A stretch of 64,000 nt of DNA, taken from positions 3,410,001 through 3,474,000 of the forward strand of contig NZ_JAPEOQ010000001.1 in the NCBI RefSeq assembly GCF_026341035.1. Direction: 5' to 3'. Position 1 is the stretch's first letter; each line of letters opens with the position of its first letter. Position numbers and translations under genes: made by a program. This stretch comes from Streptomyces sp. NBC_01016 (GTDB lineage: Bacteria > Actinomycetota > Actinomycetes > Streptomycetales > Streptomycetaceae). This document shows, in pieces, positions 18,596-26,620 of the stretch. Under the pieces are notes generated by a model. It did not search any database. It was not told the origin of the DNA and worked only from the letters and a program-made list of their open reading frames with translations.

Positions 18596-18614
18596 ACAGG
18601 TAAGCCTTACCTTA
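18596..18614 (-). promoter_or_regulatory. Iron box (IdeR/DmdR1 operator)
   Basis: On the minus strand the 19-mer is TAAGGTAAGGCTTACCTGT. It matches the actinobacterial iron-box consensus TTAGGTTAGGCTNACCTAA at 14 of the 18 specified positions, including both AGG/CCT half-sites. It sits directly before the FhuF-like gene, as expected for a Fe(II)-dependent repressor site. Confidence 0.8.
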
Positions 18615-18705
18615 CCCGACCGGGGTGGGGTTTGAACTGTCGGCAAGGCCCTCTATCGTTCGTCGTTGAGCTTCGGACAAACGGCAAGGAACGGCGGCGA
18701 AGGGG

Positions 18706-19488
18706 ATGACCGGGGTGGAGCGGACGAGACCACGCGCGGCACGCGACCCCTCCATGGGAGTGCCGGAGCAGCGGTCGATGCCGGCCTGGGCGCCGCGGCC
18801 CTCCGCGCCCGTATCCGCACCGGTCTCCGTCCCCGAGCAGAGCCGTGGTGACCACACCCACAGCGAGCCGCCCGCACCCGGGCTCGTGGCGCGCGGAGTG
18901 GTCGAGCGGACGTCCGTGCGCGGCCAGGTGCTCGACGCGCTGCGGGCCGCGCTGGTCTCCGGCGACCTCGCGCCCGGCGAGGTCTACTCGGGGCCGGCCC
19001 TGGGTGAGCGCTTCGGGGTCTCGGCGACGCCGGTGCGCGAGGCGATGCAGCAGTTGGCGCGGGAGGGTGCGGTCGAGGTCGTGCCCAACCGGGGGTTCCG
19101 GGTGACCCGGCGCTCGGACCGCGAGCTGGCCGAGCTCGCGGAGGTGCGGGCGCTCGTCGAGGTGCCGGTGGTGACGCGTCTCGCGCGCACGGTGGCGCCC
19201 GCGCGGTGGGCCGAGCTGCGGCCGCTGGTCCGTGCGACGGCGGTGGCCGCCGCGATGGGGGACCGGGCGGGGTATGCGGAGGCGGATCGCGCCTTCCACC
19301 GGGCCGTTCTCGCGTTCGCGGGCAACGACCAGGTGATCCGGGTCGCCGACGATCTGCATCGGCAGGTGGGGTGGTCGACGTCCGACCTCGCGGTTGACGC
19401 GCGGCAGCATGGCGCGTTGCTGGATGCGTTGGAGGCGCAGGACTGCGGTGCGGTGACCTTGTTGGTGCAGGAGCACGTTGCGGGTTAG
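18706..19488 (+). CDS. GntR family regulator (FadR/FCD subgroup)
   Basis: The 260-aa protein has an N-terminal low-complexity tail of about 60 residues, then a GntR winged helix (VRGQVLDALRAALVSGDLAP, ERFGVSATPVREAMQQLARE, VVPNRGFRVTR). A C-terminal FCD helical ligand domain follows (ELAELAEVRALVEVPVV, EADRAFHRAVLAFAGNDQV). The FCD metal-ligand positions (Asp, His) look partly conserved. Target and effector are unknown. It diverges from the FhuF-like gene. The first ATG lies almost on the GAAGGGG, so a later start is possible. Confidence 0.88.
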   Translation: MTGVERTRPRAARDPSMGVPEQRSMPAWAPRPSAPVSAPVSVPEQSRGDHTHSEPPAPGLVARGVVERTSVRGQVLDALRAALVSGDLAPGEVYSGPALGERFGVSATPVREAMQQLAREGAVEVVPNRGFRVTRRSDRELAELAEVRALVEVPVVTRLARTVAPARWAELRPLVRATAVAAAMGDRAGYAEADRAFHRAVLAFAGNDQVIRVADDLHRQVGWSTSDLAVDARQHGALLDALEAQDCGAVTLLVQEHVAG

Positions 19489-19492
19489 TGCA

Positions 19493-19575
19493 TCAAGCCC
19501 CTGCGGCGTTCGGGTCAGCCATTTGAGCCCCTGCGGCGATTGAGCAGCGGGGTCCGGGGCGGAGTCCCGTGACGT
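19493..19575. repeat. Dispersed Streptomyces intergenic repeat (copy 1)
   Basis: The segment after the GntR gene carries two CATTTGAGCCCCTGCGGCG-like units and then GGGGTCCGGGGCGGAGTCCC. The same consensus (AAGCCCGTCCGGCGATCGAG followed by CCCGGGGCAGAGCCCC) recurs inverted at 40866-40911. The GGGG...CCCC part can fold as a hairpin and may act as a terminator. Confidence 0.55.
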
Positions 19576-19582
19576 GACAGCC

Positions 19583-20359
19583 CTACGCCGCGGCGGGCAA
19601 CACACCCGCCAACCACGTCGGCACACCGTCCAGCAACCGGAACAACCGCCCCGCCTCCGCGCGCAACCGCGCCTTCGTGTCCGGTTCCGGTTCGGCCTCC
19701 GCCAGGGACGCGAGGGCCGGGGCCGTGCCCACCAGGTAGCCGAGTTCCTCACGGATGCGCAGGGACTCCGTGAAGCCGTGCCGCGCCTCCGCCAACTCGC
19801 CCTCCCGTAGGGCGAGTCCGGCGAGGTGGCGCCAGGTGAAGGAGAGCAGGAGCGCGTCGCCGTGGGCCGTCGCGCCCGCGTGGGCCCTGCGGTACGCCGA
19901 CCGGGCCGCCTGCGGCGAGTCCGCCAGGTTCTCCGACATCAGGCCGCGCCGGAAGTCGAGCAGCGCGCGCCCTGCCGCACCCGGAGCGATGAGCGCCGCC
20001 GCTCTGCCGAACGCCGAGCGCGCCTCGTCGGACCGGTCCTGCGTCTTCAACAGCGTGGCCTCGTACGCGAGTTGACCCCGCTCGCACGCCGCCGCGCCCC
20101 GTTCCTCGTCCGTGTGGGCCAGCGCCTCCGCCGCACGCAACGCGTCCTCCGCGTCCGCCCACCCCTGCTCCGTGTACAGGCACCGTTCCACCAGCAGCGC
20201 CGCCCGTTGCAGGGCCGCCCCCGCGTCCGCCGCCGCGTGATGGTCGAGGAGTGCCGCGGCGTCGGTCCAGCAGCCGCGCGAACGCAACCGCCATACCGCG
20301 GTCTGGAGTGGATCGTCCGCTGTGTTCGTTCCGGTACCAGACATGGCGGTAGACGCCAC
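19583..20359 (-). CDS. Helical (TPR-like) protein of unknown function
   Basis: The 258-aa protein starts at a GTG preceded by GGGAGGGCAAT. It is Ala/Arg/Leu-rich, with repeated helix pairs of TPR character: DAAALLDHHAAADAGAALQR, AYEATLLKTQDRSDEARSAF, HLAGLALREGELAEARHGF and a C-terminal RLFRLLDGVPTWLAGVLP. TPR-like repeats mediate protein contacts. No catalytic motif, signal peptide or membrane segment is visible. The gene is alone between the GntR and PucR genes. An ATG at 20344 is an alternative start. Confidence 0.75.
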   Translation of the reverse strand: MASTAMSGTGTNTADDPLQTAVWRLRSRGCWTDAAALLDHHAAADAGAALQRAALLVERCLYTEQGWADAEDALRAAEALAHTDEERGAAACERGQLAYEATLLKTQDRSDEARSAFGRAAALIAPGAAGRALLDFRRGLMSENLADSPQAARSAYRRAHAGATAHGDALLLSFTWRHLAGLALREGELAEARHGFTESLRIREELGYLVGTAPALASLAEAEPEPDTKARLRAEAGRLFRLLDGVPTWLAGVLPAAA

Positions 20360-20438
20360 ATTGCCCTCCCGAGCACGCCATCGAGCCGAGTTGCCGTGGG
20401 CATCTCAGCACGGATCAAGGCGCCCGGCCAAGGGGGTG

Positions 20439-20454
20439 GGTGAAAGATTTCACA
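20439..20454. promoter_or_regulatory. Rex-like palindrome GGTGAAAGATTTCACA
   Basis: GTGAAA-GA-TTTCAC is a perfect palindrome. Over 16 bp it matches the Streptomyces Rex operator pattern TGTGAACNNNTTCACA except at two positions. It lies 80 bp upstream of the TPR-like gene and 65 bp past the PucR stop. Chance or another regulator is possible. Confidence 0.35.
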
Positions 20455-20518
20455 AAGGGATGGGGTTCCCAAGCGCTCCCAAGATCGCTAAGGGGATGCG
20501 CGTGGGCTTGATGGGACG

Positions 20519-22222
20519 TCAGCTCATCCGCAACGCCAAGAAGAAGTCCAACTTGTCCTCCAGGCGCGACAGATCACGACCCGTCAGCTGCTCGATGCGG
20601 CCCACGCGGTACCGCAACGTGTTCACGTGCAGGTGCAGCCGGGACGCGCAGCGGGTCCACGAGCCGTCGCAGTCGAGGAACGCCTCCAGCGTCGCGATCA
20701 GCTCGGCGCGGTGCTTGTGGTCGTAGTCACGAAGGGGGTCGAGCAGCCGGGCCGTGAACGCGCGGCGTACGTCGTCCGGGACGAAGGGCAGCAGCAGGAC
20801 GTGGGACGCCAGCTCCTGGTGGCCCGCCGCGCACACCACGCCCGTGCGGGCGGCCGCCACGCGCCGTGCGTGCCGCGCCTCCTCCAGGGCGCCGCGCAGC
20901 CCCTCCGCGGAGTGCACCGCGGCGCTCACGCCGATCGACAGGCGCCCCTGGTCGGCGAGCCCGGCCGCGAGGGGTTCACGTACGGCGGTCAGCAGCGTGT
21001 CCGCGAGCAGGCCCTGCTCCGAGCCGTCGTGCTCCGCGGCCACGGCGGGCAGCGGCACCAGGGCGATCGCCTCGTCCCCGCTGTGCGCCACGGCGATCCG
21101 GTCGGACGGCTCGGCGGCGTCGGGGCGCGCCCCGGCCTCCGGGGCGATGAGGATCTCCTCCAGGAGCGACTGGGCCACGGCCCCGCCCCCGGCCTTCTCG
21201 CCCTGCTGGTCCGCCCACTCCACGCGCGCCACGACGACCTGCCAGTGCGGGGCCGCGCCGAGCCCCGGCAGCAGCACGGGCGCCGCGACGCGAAGGCGTG
21301 CCGCGATCTCCGCGGGGGCCGCGCCCGCCTGCACCAGCTCAAGGACCTCCTGCGCGAGCCTGCGCCGCACCGTGCGCGCCGCGTCCCGGCGCTCGCGCTC
21401 CACCGAGATCAGCTGCGTGACGCCCTGGAGCAGGTCGAGCCGCTCCTCCGGCCAGTCGCCCGCGTCCGCTTCGACGGCGAGCAGCCAGTCCGCGAGGACG
21501 CTCGCCCGCGCGTCGGCGGAGGGCGCGGCGGCCGGCCCGTCCTTCGGCGCCGAGCGGATCGGGAACAGCGAGTACGTGACCCCCTCGACCGTCACCCGGT
21601 GCGGGCTGCGCCGCCCGGTGCGCAGGGCCGCCAGGTGCTCGGCCGCCAGCCGGGTGCGGATCTCCGCGGGCAGCGCGGGCCCGGCCGCCGACGAGCCCGC
21701 TATCGCGCGCCCCGTCGGGGAGAGCACCCAGGCCCGCAGGTCCAGGTCGCTGCCGAGCAGGTCGAGGACGACGTCGGGGCCGCCGCCCGCGGGCCCCGAG
21801 GTCATCAGGCGCCGGTGCCGGTCGACGACCGCCGCGAGGTCCCCGGCGCGCTCGCCCGAGACCTGACGCACGACGTGCTCGGTGATCGTCCCGAACGCCA
21901 CGGACTGGGCCACCGAGAACAGCGGGACGCGGTGCCGGGCGCAGGCCTCGACGAAGTCCTCGGGGACGTAGCCGAACTCGGCGGTGCCCGCCGCGACGGC
22001 CGCGACGCCCGCCGCGGCCATCAGCCGGGCGAAGGGCTCGGAATCGGCCGGTTCCCGGTGCCAGGCCAGGCCCGTGAGGACCAGCTCGCCGCCGGACAGG
22101 TAGCGGCTGGGGTCCCGCAGGTCCGTGGTCATCACGCCGCGGACGGTGCGGTCGAGCTCGTCCTCGCCGCCGAGGAGGCTGAGGCCCAGCGCGTCCGTGT
22201 CCAGCAATGCGCGCAGCCGCAT
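20519..22222 (-). CDS. PucR family transcriptional regulator of purine catabolism
   Basis: The 567-aa protein has an N-terminal PucR domain (MRLRALLDTDALGLSLLGGE, YLSGGELVLTGLAW), a central GGDEF-like degenerate region and a C-terminal PucR HTH_30 (WTRCASRLHLHVNTLRYRVG, then RIEQLTGRDLSRLEDKLDFF). It is transcribed divergently from the xanthine dehydrogenase operon. By family precedent it controls purine degradation in response to purine intermediates or nitrogen status. The ATG is at 22220-22222. Confidence 0.93.
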   Translation of the reverse strand: MRLRALLDTDALGLSLLGGEDELDRTVRGVMTTDLRDPSRYLSGGELVLTGLAWHREPADSEPFARLMAAAGVAAVAAGTAEFGYVPEDFVEACARHRVPLFSVAQSVAFGTITEHVVRQVSGERAGDLAAVVDRHRRLMTSGPAGGGPDVVLDLLGSDLDLRAWVLSPTGRAIAGSSAAGPALPAEIRTRLAAEHLAALRTGRRSPHRVTVEGVTYSLFPIRSAPKDGPAAAPSADARASVLADWLLAVEADAGDWPEERLDLLQGVTQLISVERERRDAARTVRRRLAQEVLELVQAGAAPAEIAARLRVAAPVLLPGLGAAPHWQVVVARVEWADQQGEKAGGGAVAQSLLEEILIAPEAGARPDAAEPSDRIAVAHSGDEAIALVPLPAVAAEHDGSEQGLLADTLLTAVREPLAAGLADQGRLSIGVSAAVHSAEGLRGALEEARHARRVAAARTGVVCAAGHQELASHVLLLPFVPDDVRRAFTARLLDPLRDYDHKHRAELIATLEAFLDCDGSWTRCASRLHLHVNTLRYRVGRIEQLTGRDLSRLEDKLDFFLALRMS

Positions 22223-22589
22223 GTGTTCGTCGCCGCCGATCTGTCTTGAAGTCGTACCGGAGTGGAACCCACGGACCGCTGCCCAGGGTGTCCCGGGGAG
22301 CTGTGTTCGTAGTTTCCAGAAGAAAACGGTGAGGTTACTGATGCCACCCGTTCATACGAATCTACAAGACACCCCCGTGGGCCAGCCAACGCGTTCATGT
22401 TTTCCGTGACTGACACTGCCGGAGCACAGGCGGTGTACTGGCTTCACTCCGCGTGAACAGCACCTGGAACCGAACTGAACGAGCCCCTGTGATCCGCACG
22501 TCCCGTGGCTCGATCGCATCGCCCCCACGACGCACGAACCACGCACGATCCCTGCCCGATCCACGAACCTCACGGAGAAGAGAGCCGTT
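22223..22589. promoter_or_regulatory. Divergent PucR/xdh intergenic region
   Basis: This 367-bp gene-free interval must hold both promoters. It includes a locally AT-richer patch at 22318-22372 (TTTCCAGAAGAAAACGG, TTCATACGAATCTACAAG). Two direct copies of ACGCACGA occur 11 bp apart at 22530 and 22541, one helical turn, in the xdh leader. A good RBS (GGAGAAGAG) precedes the first xdh ATG. No unique operator can be assigned. Confidence 0.45.
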
Positions 22590-23492
22590 ATGGACTTCCT
22601 TCGCCCCGGCAGCTGGGAGGAGGCGCTCGCCGCGAAGGCCGAGCACCCCACAGCCGTGCCGATCGCAGGCGGCACCGATGTCATGGTCGAGATCAACTTC
22701 GACCACCGCCGCCCCGAGTACCTGCTCGACCTCAACCGCATCGGTGAGCTGAACGAGTGGGAGGTGGGCGGGGGGCCTCAGAGCGACACCGTCCGGCTCG
22801 GCGCCTCCGTCCCGTACACCAAGATCATGGAGCACCTGCGCGGTGAGCTGCCGGGTCTCGCCCTCGCCTCGCACACCGTCGCCTCGCCGCAGATCCGCAA
22901 CCGCGGCGGCGTCGGCGGCAACCTCGGCACCGCGTCGCCGGCCGGTGACGCCCACCCGGCGCTGCTCGCCTCCGGCGCCGAGGTCGAGGTGGAGTCGGTG
23001 CGCGGTTCGCGGCGCATCCCGATCGACGAGTTCTACACGGGGGTCAAGCGCAATGCCCTCGCCGAGGACGAGCTGATCCGCGCCGTGCACATCAAGAAGG
23101 CCGAAGGGCCCCAGCAGTTCTCCAAGGTCGGCACGCGCAACGCGATGGTCATCGCGGTGTGCGCCTTCGGCCTCGCCCTGCACCCGGAGACCCGGACCGT
23201 GCGCACCGGCATCGGCTCGGCGGCGCCCACTCCGGTCCGTGCCAAGGCGGCCGAGGAATTCCTCAACTCCGCTTTGGAAGAAGGCGGGTTCTGGGACAAC
23301 GGCAAGATCATCACCCCGTCGGTCGCCAAGCAGTTCGCCACGCTCTGCTCCGGCGCCTGCAACCCGATCGACGACGTGCGGGGCACCGCCTCGTACCGCC
23401 GTCACGCGGTCGGCGTCATGGCACGCCGCACGCTGACCTGGGCCTGGGAGTCGTACCGCGGCTCGGGCGTTCGCACGGAGGGAGCCGCGTAA
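22590..23492 (+). CDS. Xanthine dehydrogenase FAD-binding subunit
   Basis: The 300-aa protein has the molybdenum-hydroxylase FAD domain: PIAGGTDVMVEINFDHRRP near residue 32 (PP-loop) and NRGGVGGNLGTASPAGDAHP near 105. A C-terminal CO-dehydrogenase flavoprotein domain follows. It passes electrons from the Fe-S subunit to NAD+ in purine oxidation (hypoxanthine to xanthine to urate). The stop TAA overlaps the next ATG by one base, so subunits are coupled. The start is the ATG at 22590 after GGAGAAGAGAGCCGTT. Confidence 0.93.
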   Translation: MDFLRPGSWEEALAAKAEHPTAVPIAGGTDVMVEINFDHRRPEYLLDLNRIGELNEWEVGGGPQSDTVRLGASVPYTKIMEHLRGELPGLALASHTVASPQIRNRGGVGGNLGTASPAGDAHPALLASGAEVEVESVRGSRRIPIDEFYTGVKRNALAEDELIRAVHIKKAEGPQQFSKVGTRNAMVIAVCAFGLALHPETRTVRTGIGSAAPTPVRAKAAEEFLNSALEEGGFWDNGKIITPSVAKQFATLCSGACNPIDDVRGTASYRRHAVGVMARRTLTWAWESYRGSGVRTEGAA

Positions 23493-24070
23493 TGCGCGTC
23501 AATTTCACGGTCAACGGCCGTAAGCAGGAAGCCGACGACGTCTGGGAGGGCGAGTCCCTTCTGTACGTGCTGCGCGAGCGGATGGGGCTTCCGGGCTCGA
23601 AGAACGCGTGCGAGCAGGGGGAGTGCGGATCCTGCACCGTTCGGCTCGACGGGGTGCCCGTGTGTTCGTGTCTGGTGGCCGCGGGACAGGTCGAGGGCCA
23701 CGAGGTCGTCACCGTCGAGGGGCTCGCCGACCACGCCAAGTCCCGTACGTGTGCGTCCCATGAAAGCGGTACGACGCTTCAGGACGCGCAGAGCTGGTCC
23801 GCCAAGGGCACCGACTCGCAGACCGGCGAGGGCGACGAACTCGCCCCGATCCAGCAGGCGTTCATCGACGCGGGAGCCGTCCAGTGCGGCTTCTGCACGC
23901 CCGGTCTGCTGGTCGCGGCCGACGAGATGCTGGAGCAGAACCCGAGCCCGTCCGACGCGGACATCCGCGAGGCGCTCTCCGGGAACCTCTGCCGCTGCAC
24001 CGGCTACGAGAAGATCATGGACGCGGTCCGGCTCGCCGCCGCGCGCCAGACGCAGCCGGAAGGGGTCTGA
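23492..24070 (+). CDS. Xanthine dehydrogenase (2Fe-2S) subunit
   Basis: The 192-aa protein has a plant-type ferredoxin cluster (CEQGECGSCTVRLDG with downstream VPVCSC) and the [2Fe-2S]-binding helical domain (QCGFCTPGLLVA, LSGNLCRCTGYEKIMDAV). It relays electrons from the molybdenum centre to FAD. It is longer than the usual 155-170 aa because of a polar insertion of about 25-30 residues between the two cluster domains (HESGTTLQDAQSWSAKGTDS). It is the middle gene of the three-subunit operon. Confidence 0.93.
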   Translation: MRVNFTVNGRKQEADDVWEGESLLYVLRERMGLPGSKNACEQGECGSCTVRLDGVPVCSCLVAAGQVEGHEVVTVEGLADHAKSRTCASHESGTTLQDAQSWSAKGTDSQTGEGDELAPIQQAFIDAGAVQCGFCTPGLLVAADEMLEQNPSPSDADIREALSGNLCRCTGYEKIMDAVRLAAARQTQPEGV

Positions 24071-24075
24071 GCAGC

Positions 24076-26469
24076 ATGGGTACGACAGGAATCCCCGGCA
24101 AGGTCACCCAGGGGTCGCAGACCAAGGGCGGCATCGGCGAGTCCACGCTCCGCCCGGACGGCACCCTCAAGGTCACCGGCGAGTTCGCGTACTCGTCCGA
24201 CATGTGGCACGAGGACATGCTGTGGGGCCACATTCTGCGCTCCACCACCGCGCACGCCGAGATCGTGTCGATCGACACGGGCGAGGCCCTCGCAACTCCC
24301 GGTGTCTACGCGGTACTTACGTACGACGACCTCCCCACCGCGATGAAGAACTACGGCCTGGAGTTCAAGGACACCCCGGTCCTCGCCCACGGCAAGGTCC
24401 GCCACCACGGCGAGCCGGTCGCCTGCATCGCGGCCGACCACCCGGAGACCGCACGGCGCGCCGCCGCCAAGATCAAGGTCGAGTACCGCGAGCTGCCCGT
24501 CATCACCGACGAGGCCTCCGCGACGGCGCCCGACGCGGTGCTGGTGCACGAGGGCCGCACCGACCACCACGCGGACCACGTCCCGCACCCGAACATCGTG
24601 CACCGCCAGCCGATCATCCGCGGCAACGCCGAAGAGGCCGCCAAGAAGGCCGACTTCGTCGTCAAGGGCGAGTACACCTTCGGCATGCAGGACCAGGCCT
24701 TCCTCGGCCCCGAGTCCGGCCTCGCCGTGCCGGCCGAGGACGGCGGCGTCGACCTCTACGTCGCCACGCAGTGGCTGCACTCGGACCTCGGCCAGATCGC
24801 CCCCGTCCTCGGCCTGCCCGAGGACAAGGTGCGGATGACGCTGTCCGGCGTCGGCGGCGCGTTCGGCGGCCGCGAGGACCTGTCGATGCAGATCCACGCG
24901 TGCCTGCTCGCACTGCGCACCGGCAAGCCCGTCAAGATCGTCTACAACCGTTTCGAGTCCTTCTTCGGGCACGTCCACCGGCACCCGGCGAAGCTGTACT
25001 ACGAGCACGGGGCCACGCGCGACGGCAAGTTGACGCACATGAAGTGCCGCATCGTGCTGGACGGCGGCGCCTACGCCTCCGCCTCCCCGGCCGTCGTCGG
25101 CAACGCCTCGTCCCTCGCCGTCGGCCCGTACGTGCTCGACGACGTCGACATCGAGGCCCTCGCGCTCTACTCCAACAACCCGCCCTGCGGCGCCATGCGC
25201 GGCTTCGGCGCGGTCCAGGCGTGCTTCGCGTACGAAGCCCAAATGGACAAACTGGCCGACAAGTTGGGCATGGACCGGGTGGAATTCCGGCAGCTCAACG
25301 CCATGGAGCAGGGCACCATCATGCCGACGGGCCAGCCCGTCGACTCGCCCGCACCGGTCGCCGAACTGCTGCGCCGCGTCAAGGCGATGCCGCTGCCGCC
25401 CGAGCGCCAGTGGGAGTCCAGCGAGGGCGCCGACGTGCGCCAGCTGCCCGGCGGCCTGTCCAACACCTCGCACGGCGAGGGCGTCGTACGCGGTATCGGC
25501 TACGCCGTCGGCATCAAGAACGTCGGCTTCTCCGAGGGCTTCGACGACTACTCAACCGCCCGTGTACGTATGGAGGTTGTCGGCGGCGAACCCGTCGCGA
25601 CCGTGCACACCGCGATGGCCGAGGTCGGCCAGGGCGGCGTCACCGTGCACGCGCAGATCGCCCGCACCGAGCTGGGCGTCACGCAGGTGACCATTCACCC
25701 GGCCAACACCCAGGTCGGCTCGGCCGGTTCGACGTCCGCGTCCCGCCAGACGTACGTCACCGGGGGCGCCGTCAAGAACGCCTGCGAGCTCGTCCGCGAG
25801 AAGGTCCTGGACCTCGGCCGCCGCAAGATGGGCACCTACCACCCGGCGTGGGCGACCGCCGAACTCCTCCTGGAGGGCGGCAAGGTCGTCACCGACGGCG
25901 GCGAGGTCCTCGCCGACCTCGCCGAGGTGCTCGAGGGCGAGGCCGTGGAGGTCGAGGAGGAGTGGCGGCACCGCCCCACCGAGGCCTTCGACCTGCACAC
26001 CGGGCAGGGCATCGGGCACGTGCAGTACTCCTTCGCCGCGCACCGCGCCGTCGTCGAGGTCGACACCGAACTCGGCCTCGTCAAGGTCGTCGAACTGGCC
26101 TGCGCGCAGGACGTCGGCAAGGCGCTCAACCCGCTGTCCGTGATCGGCCAGATCCAGGGCGGCACCACACAGGGCCTCGGCGTCGCGGTGATGGAGGAGA
26201 TCGTCGTCGACCCGAAGACCGCCAAGGTCAGGAACCCGTCCTTCACGGACTACCTGATCCCCACGATTCTCGACACGCCGACCATCCCGGTCGACGTGCT
26301 CGAACTTGCCGACGACCACGCCCCGTACGGGCTGCGCGGTATCGGTGAGGCCCCGACCCTGTCGTCGACCCCGGCCGTCCTCGCGGCGATCCGGAACGCG
26401 ACGGGTCTGGAGCTCGACCGGACCCCGGTGCGGCCCGAGCACCTCACGGGCACGGGCCCGCAGGCCTAG
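24076..26469 (+). CDS. Xanthine dehydrogenase molybdopterin-binding subunit
   Basis: The 797-aa catalytic subunit has an N-terminal aldehyde-oxidase a/b hammerhead (LRPDGTLKVTGEFAYSSDMW). The large MoCo domain contains GVGGAFGGREDLSMQIHA, PCGAMRGFGAVQACFAYE and the catalytic Glu in GLRGIGEAPTLSS near the C-terminus. It hydroxylates hypoxanthine and xanthine. The arginine-containing CGAMRGFG supports a purine hydroxylase rather than CO dehydrogenase. The ATG at 24076 is 5 bp after the Fe-S subunit stop. MoCo insertion would need the XdhC protein encoded at 28118. Confidence 0.93.
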   Translation: MGTTGIPGKVTQGSQTKGGIGESTLRPDGTLKVTGEFAYSSDMWHEDMLWGHILRSTTAHAEIVSIDTGEALATPGVYAVLTYDDLPTAMKNYGLEFKDTPVLAHGKVRHHGEPVACIAADHPETARRAAAKIKVEYRELPVITDEASATAPDAVLVHEGRTDHHADHVPHPNIVHRQPIIRGNAEEAAKKADFVVKGEYTFGMQDQAFLGPESGLAVPAEDGGVDLYVATQWLHSDLGQIAPVLGLPEDKVRMTLSGVGGAFGGREDLSMQIHACLLALRTGKPVKIVYNRFESFFGHVHRHPAKLYYEHGATRDGKLTHMKCRIVLDGGAYASASPAVVGNASSLAVGPYVLDDVDIEALALYSNNPPCGAMRGFGAVQACFAYEAQMDKLADKLGMDRVEFRQLNAMEQGTIMPTGQPVDSPAPVAELLRRVKAMPLPPERQWESSEGADVRQLPGGLSNTSHGEGVVRGIGYAVGIKNVGFSEGFDDYSTARVRMEVVGGEPVATVHTAMAEVGQGGVTVHAQIARTELGVTQVTIHPANTQVGSAGSTSASRQTYVTGGAVKNACELVREKVLDLGRRKMGTYHPAWATAELLLEGGKVVTDGGEVLADLAEVLEGEAVEVEEEWRHRPTEAFDLHTGQGIGHVQYSFAAHRAVVEVDTELGLVKVVELACAQDVGKALNPLSVIGQIQGGTTQGLGVAVMEEIVVDPKTAKVRNPSFTDYLIPTILDTPTIPVDVLELADDHAPYGLRGIGEAPTLSSTPAVLAAIRNATGLELDRTPVRPEHLTGTGPQA

Positions 26470-26481
26470 TCGGCCTCCCCA

Positions 26482-26509
26482 GGGGTGCCGGCCGCCGCGT
26501 CGGCACCCC
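26482..26509 (+). terminator. Intercistronic hairpin after the xdh subunits
   Basis: GGGGTGCCG-N10-CGGCACCCC is a perfect 9-bp stem 12 bp past the molybdenum-subunit stop and 111 bp before the permease ATG. There is no clear T-run. It may attenuate read-through or protect the 3' end of the xdh message. Confidence 0.5.
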
Positions 26510-26620
26510 GTCCGTACCAAAGCGTCTCGGGCCGTCCCCCGGGTCGTGCAGCCATCCCAAACCCCGTGTGCCGTAAGGCAGTTCACGGGAGCCCCTTTGA
26601 ACCTTGGGAAACGAGGCACC

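Noticed and set aside
24004..25473. 489-codon minus-strand frame opposite the xanthine dehydrogenase subunit
   Set aside because: No family motifs, H/D/V/R-biased antisense composition. The plus strand has a complete molybdenum subunit.
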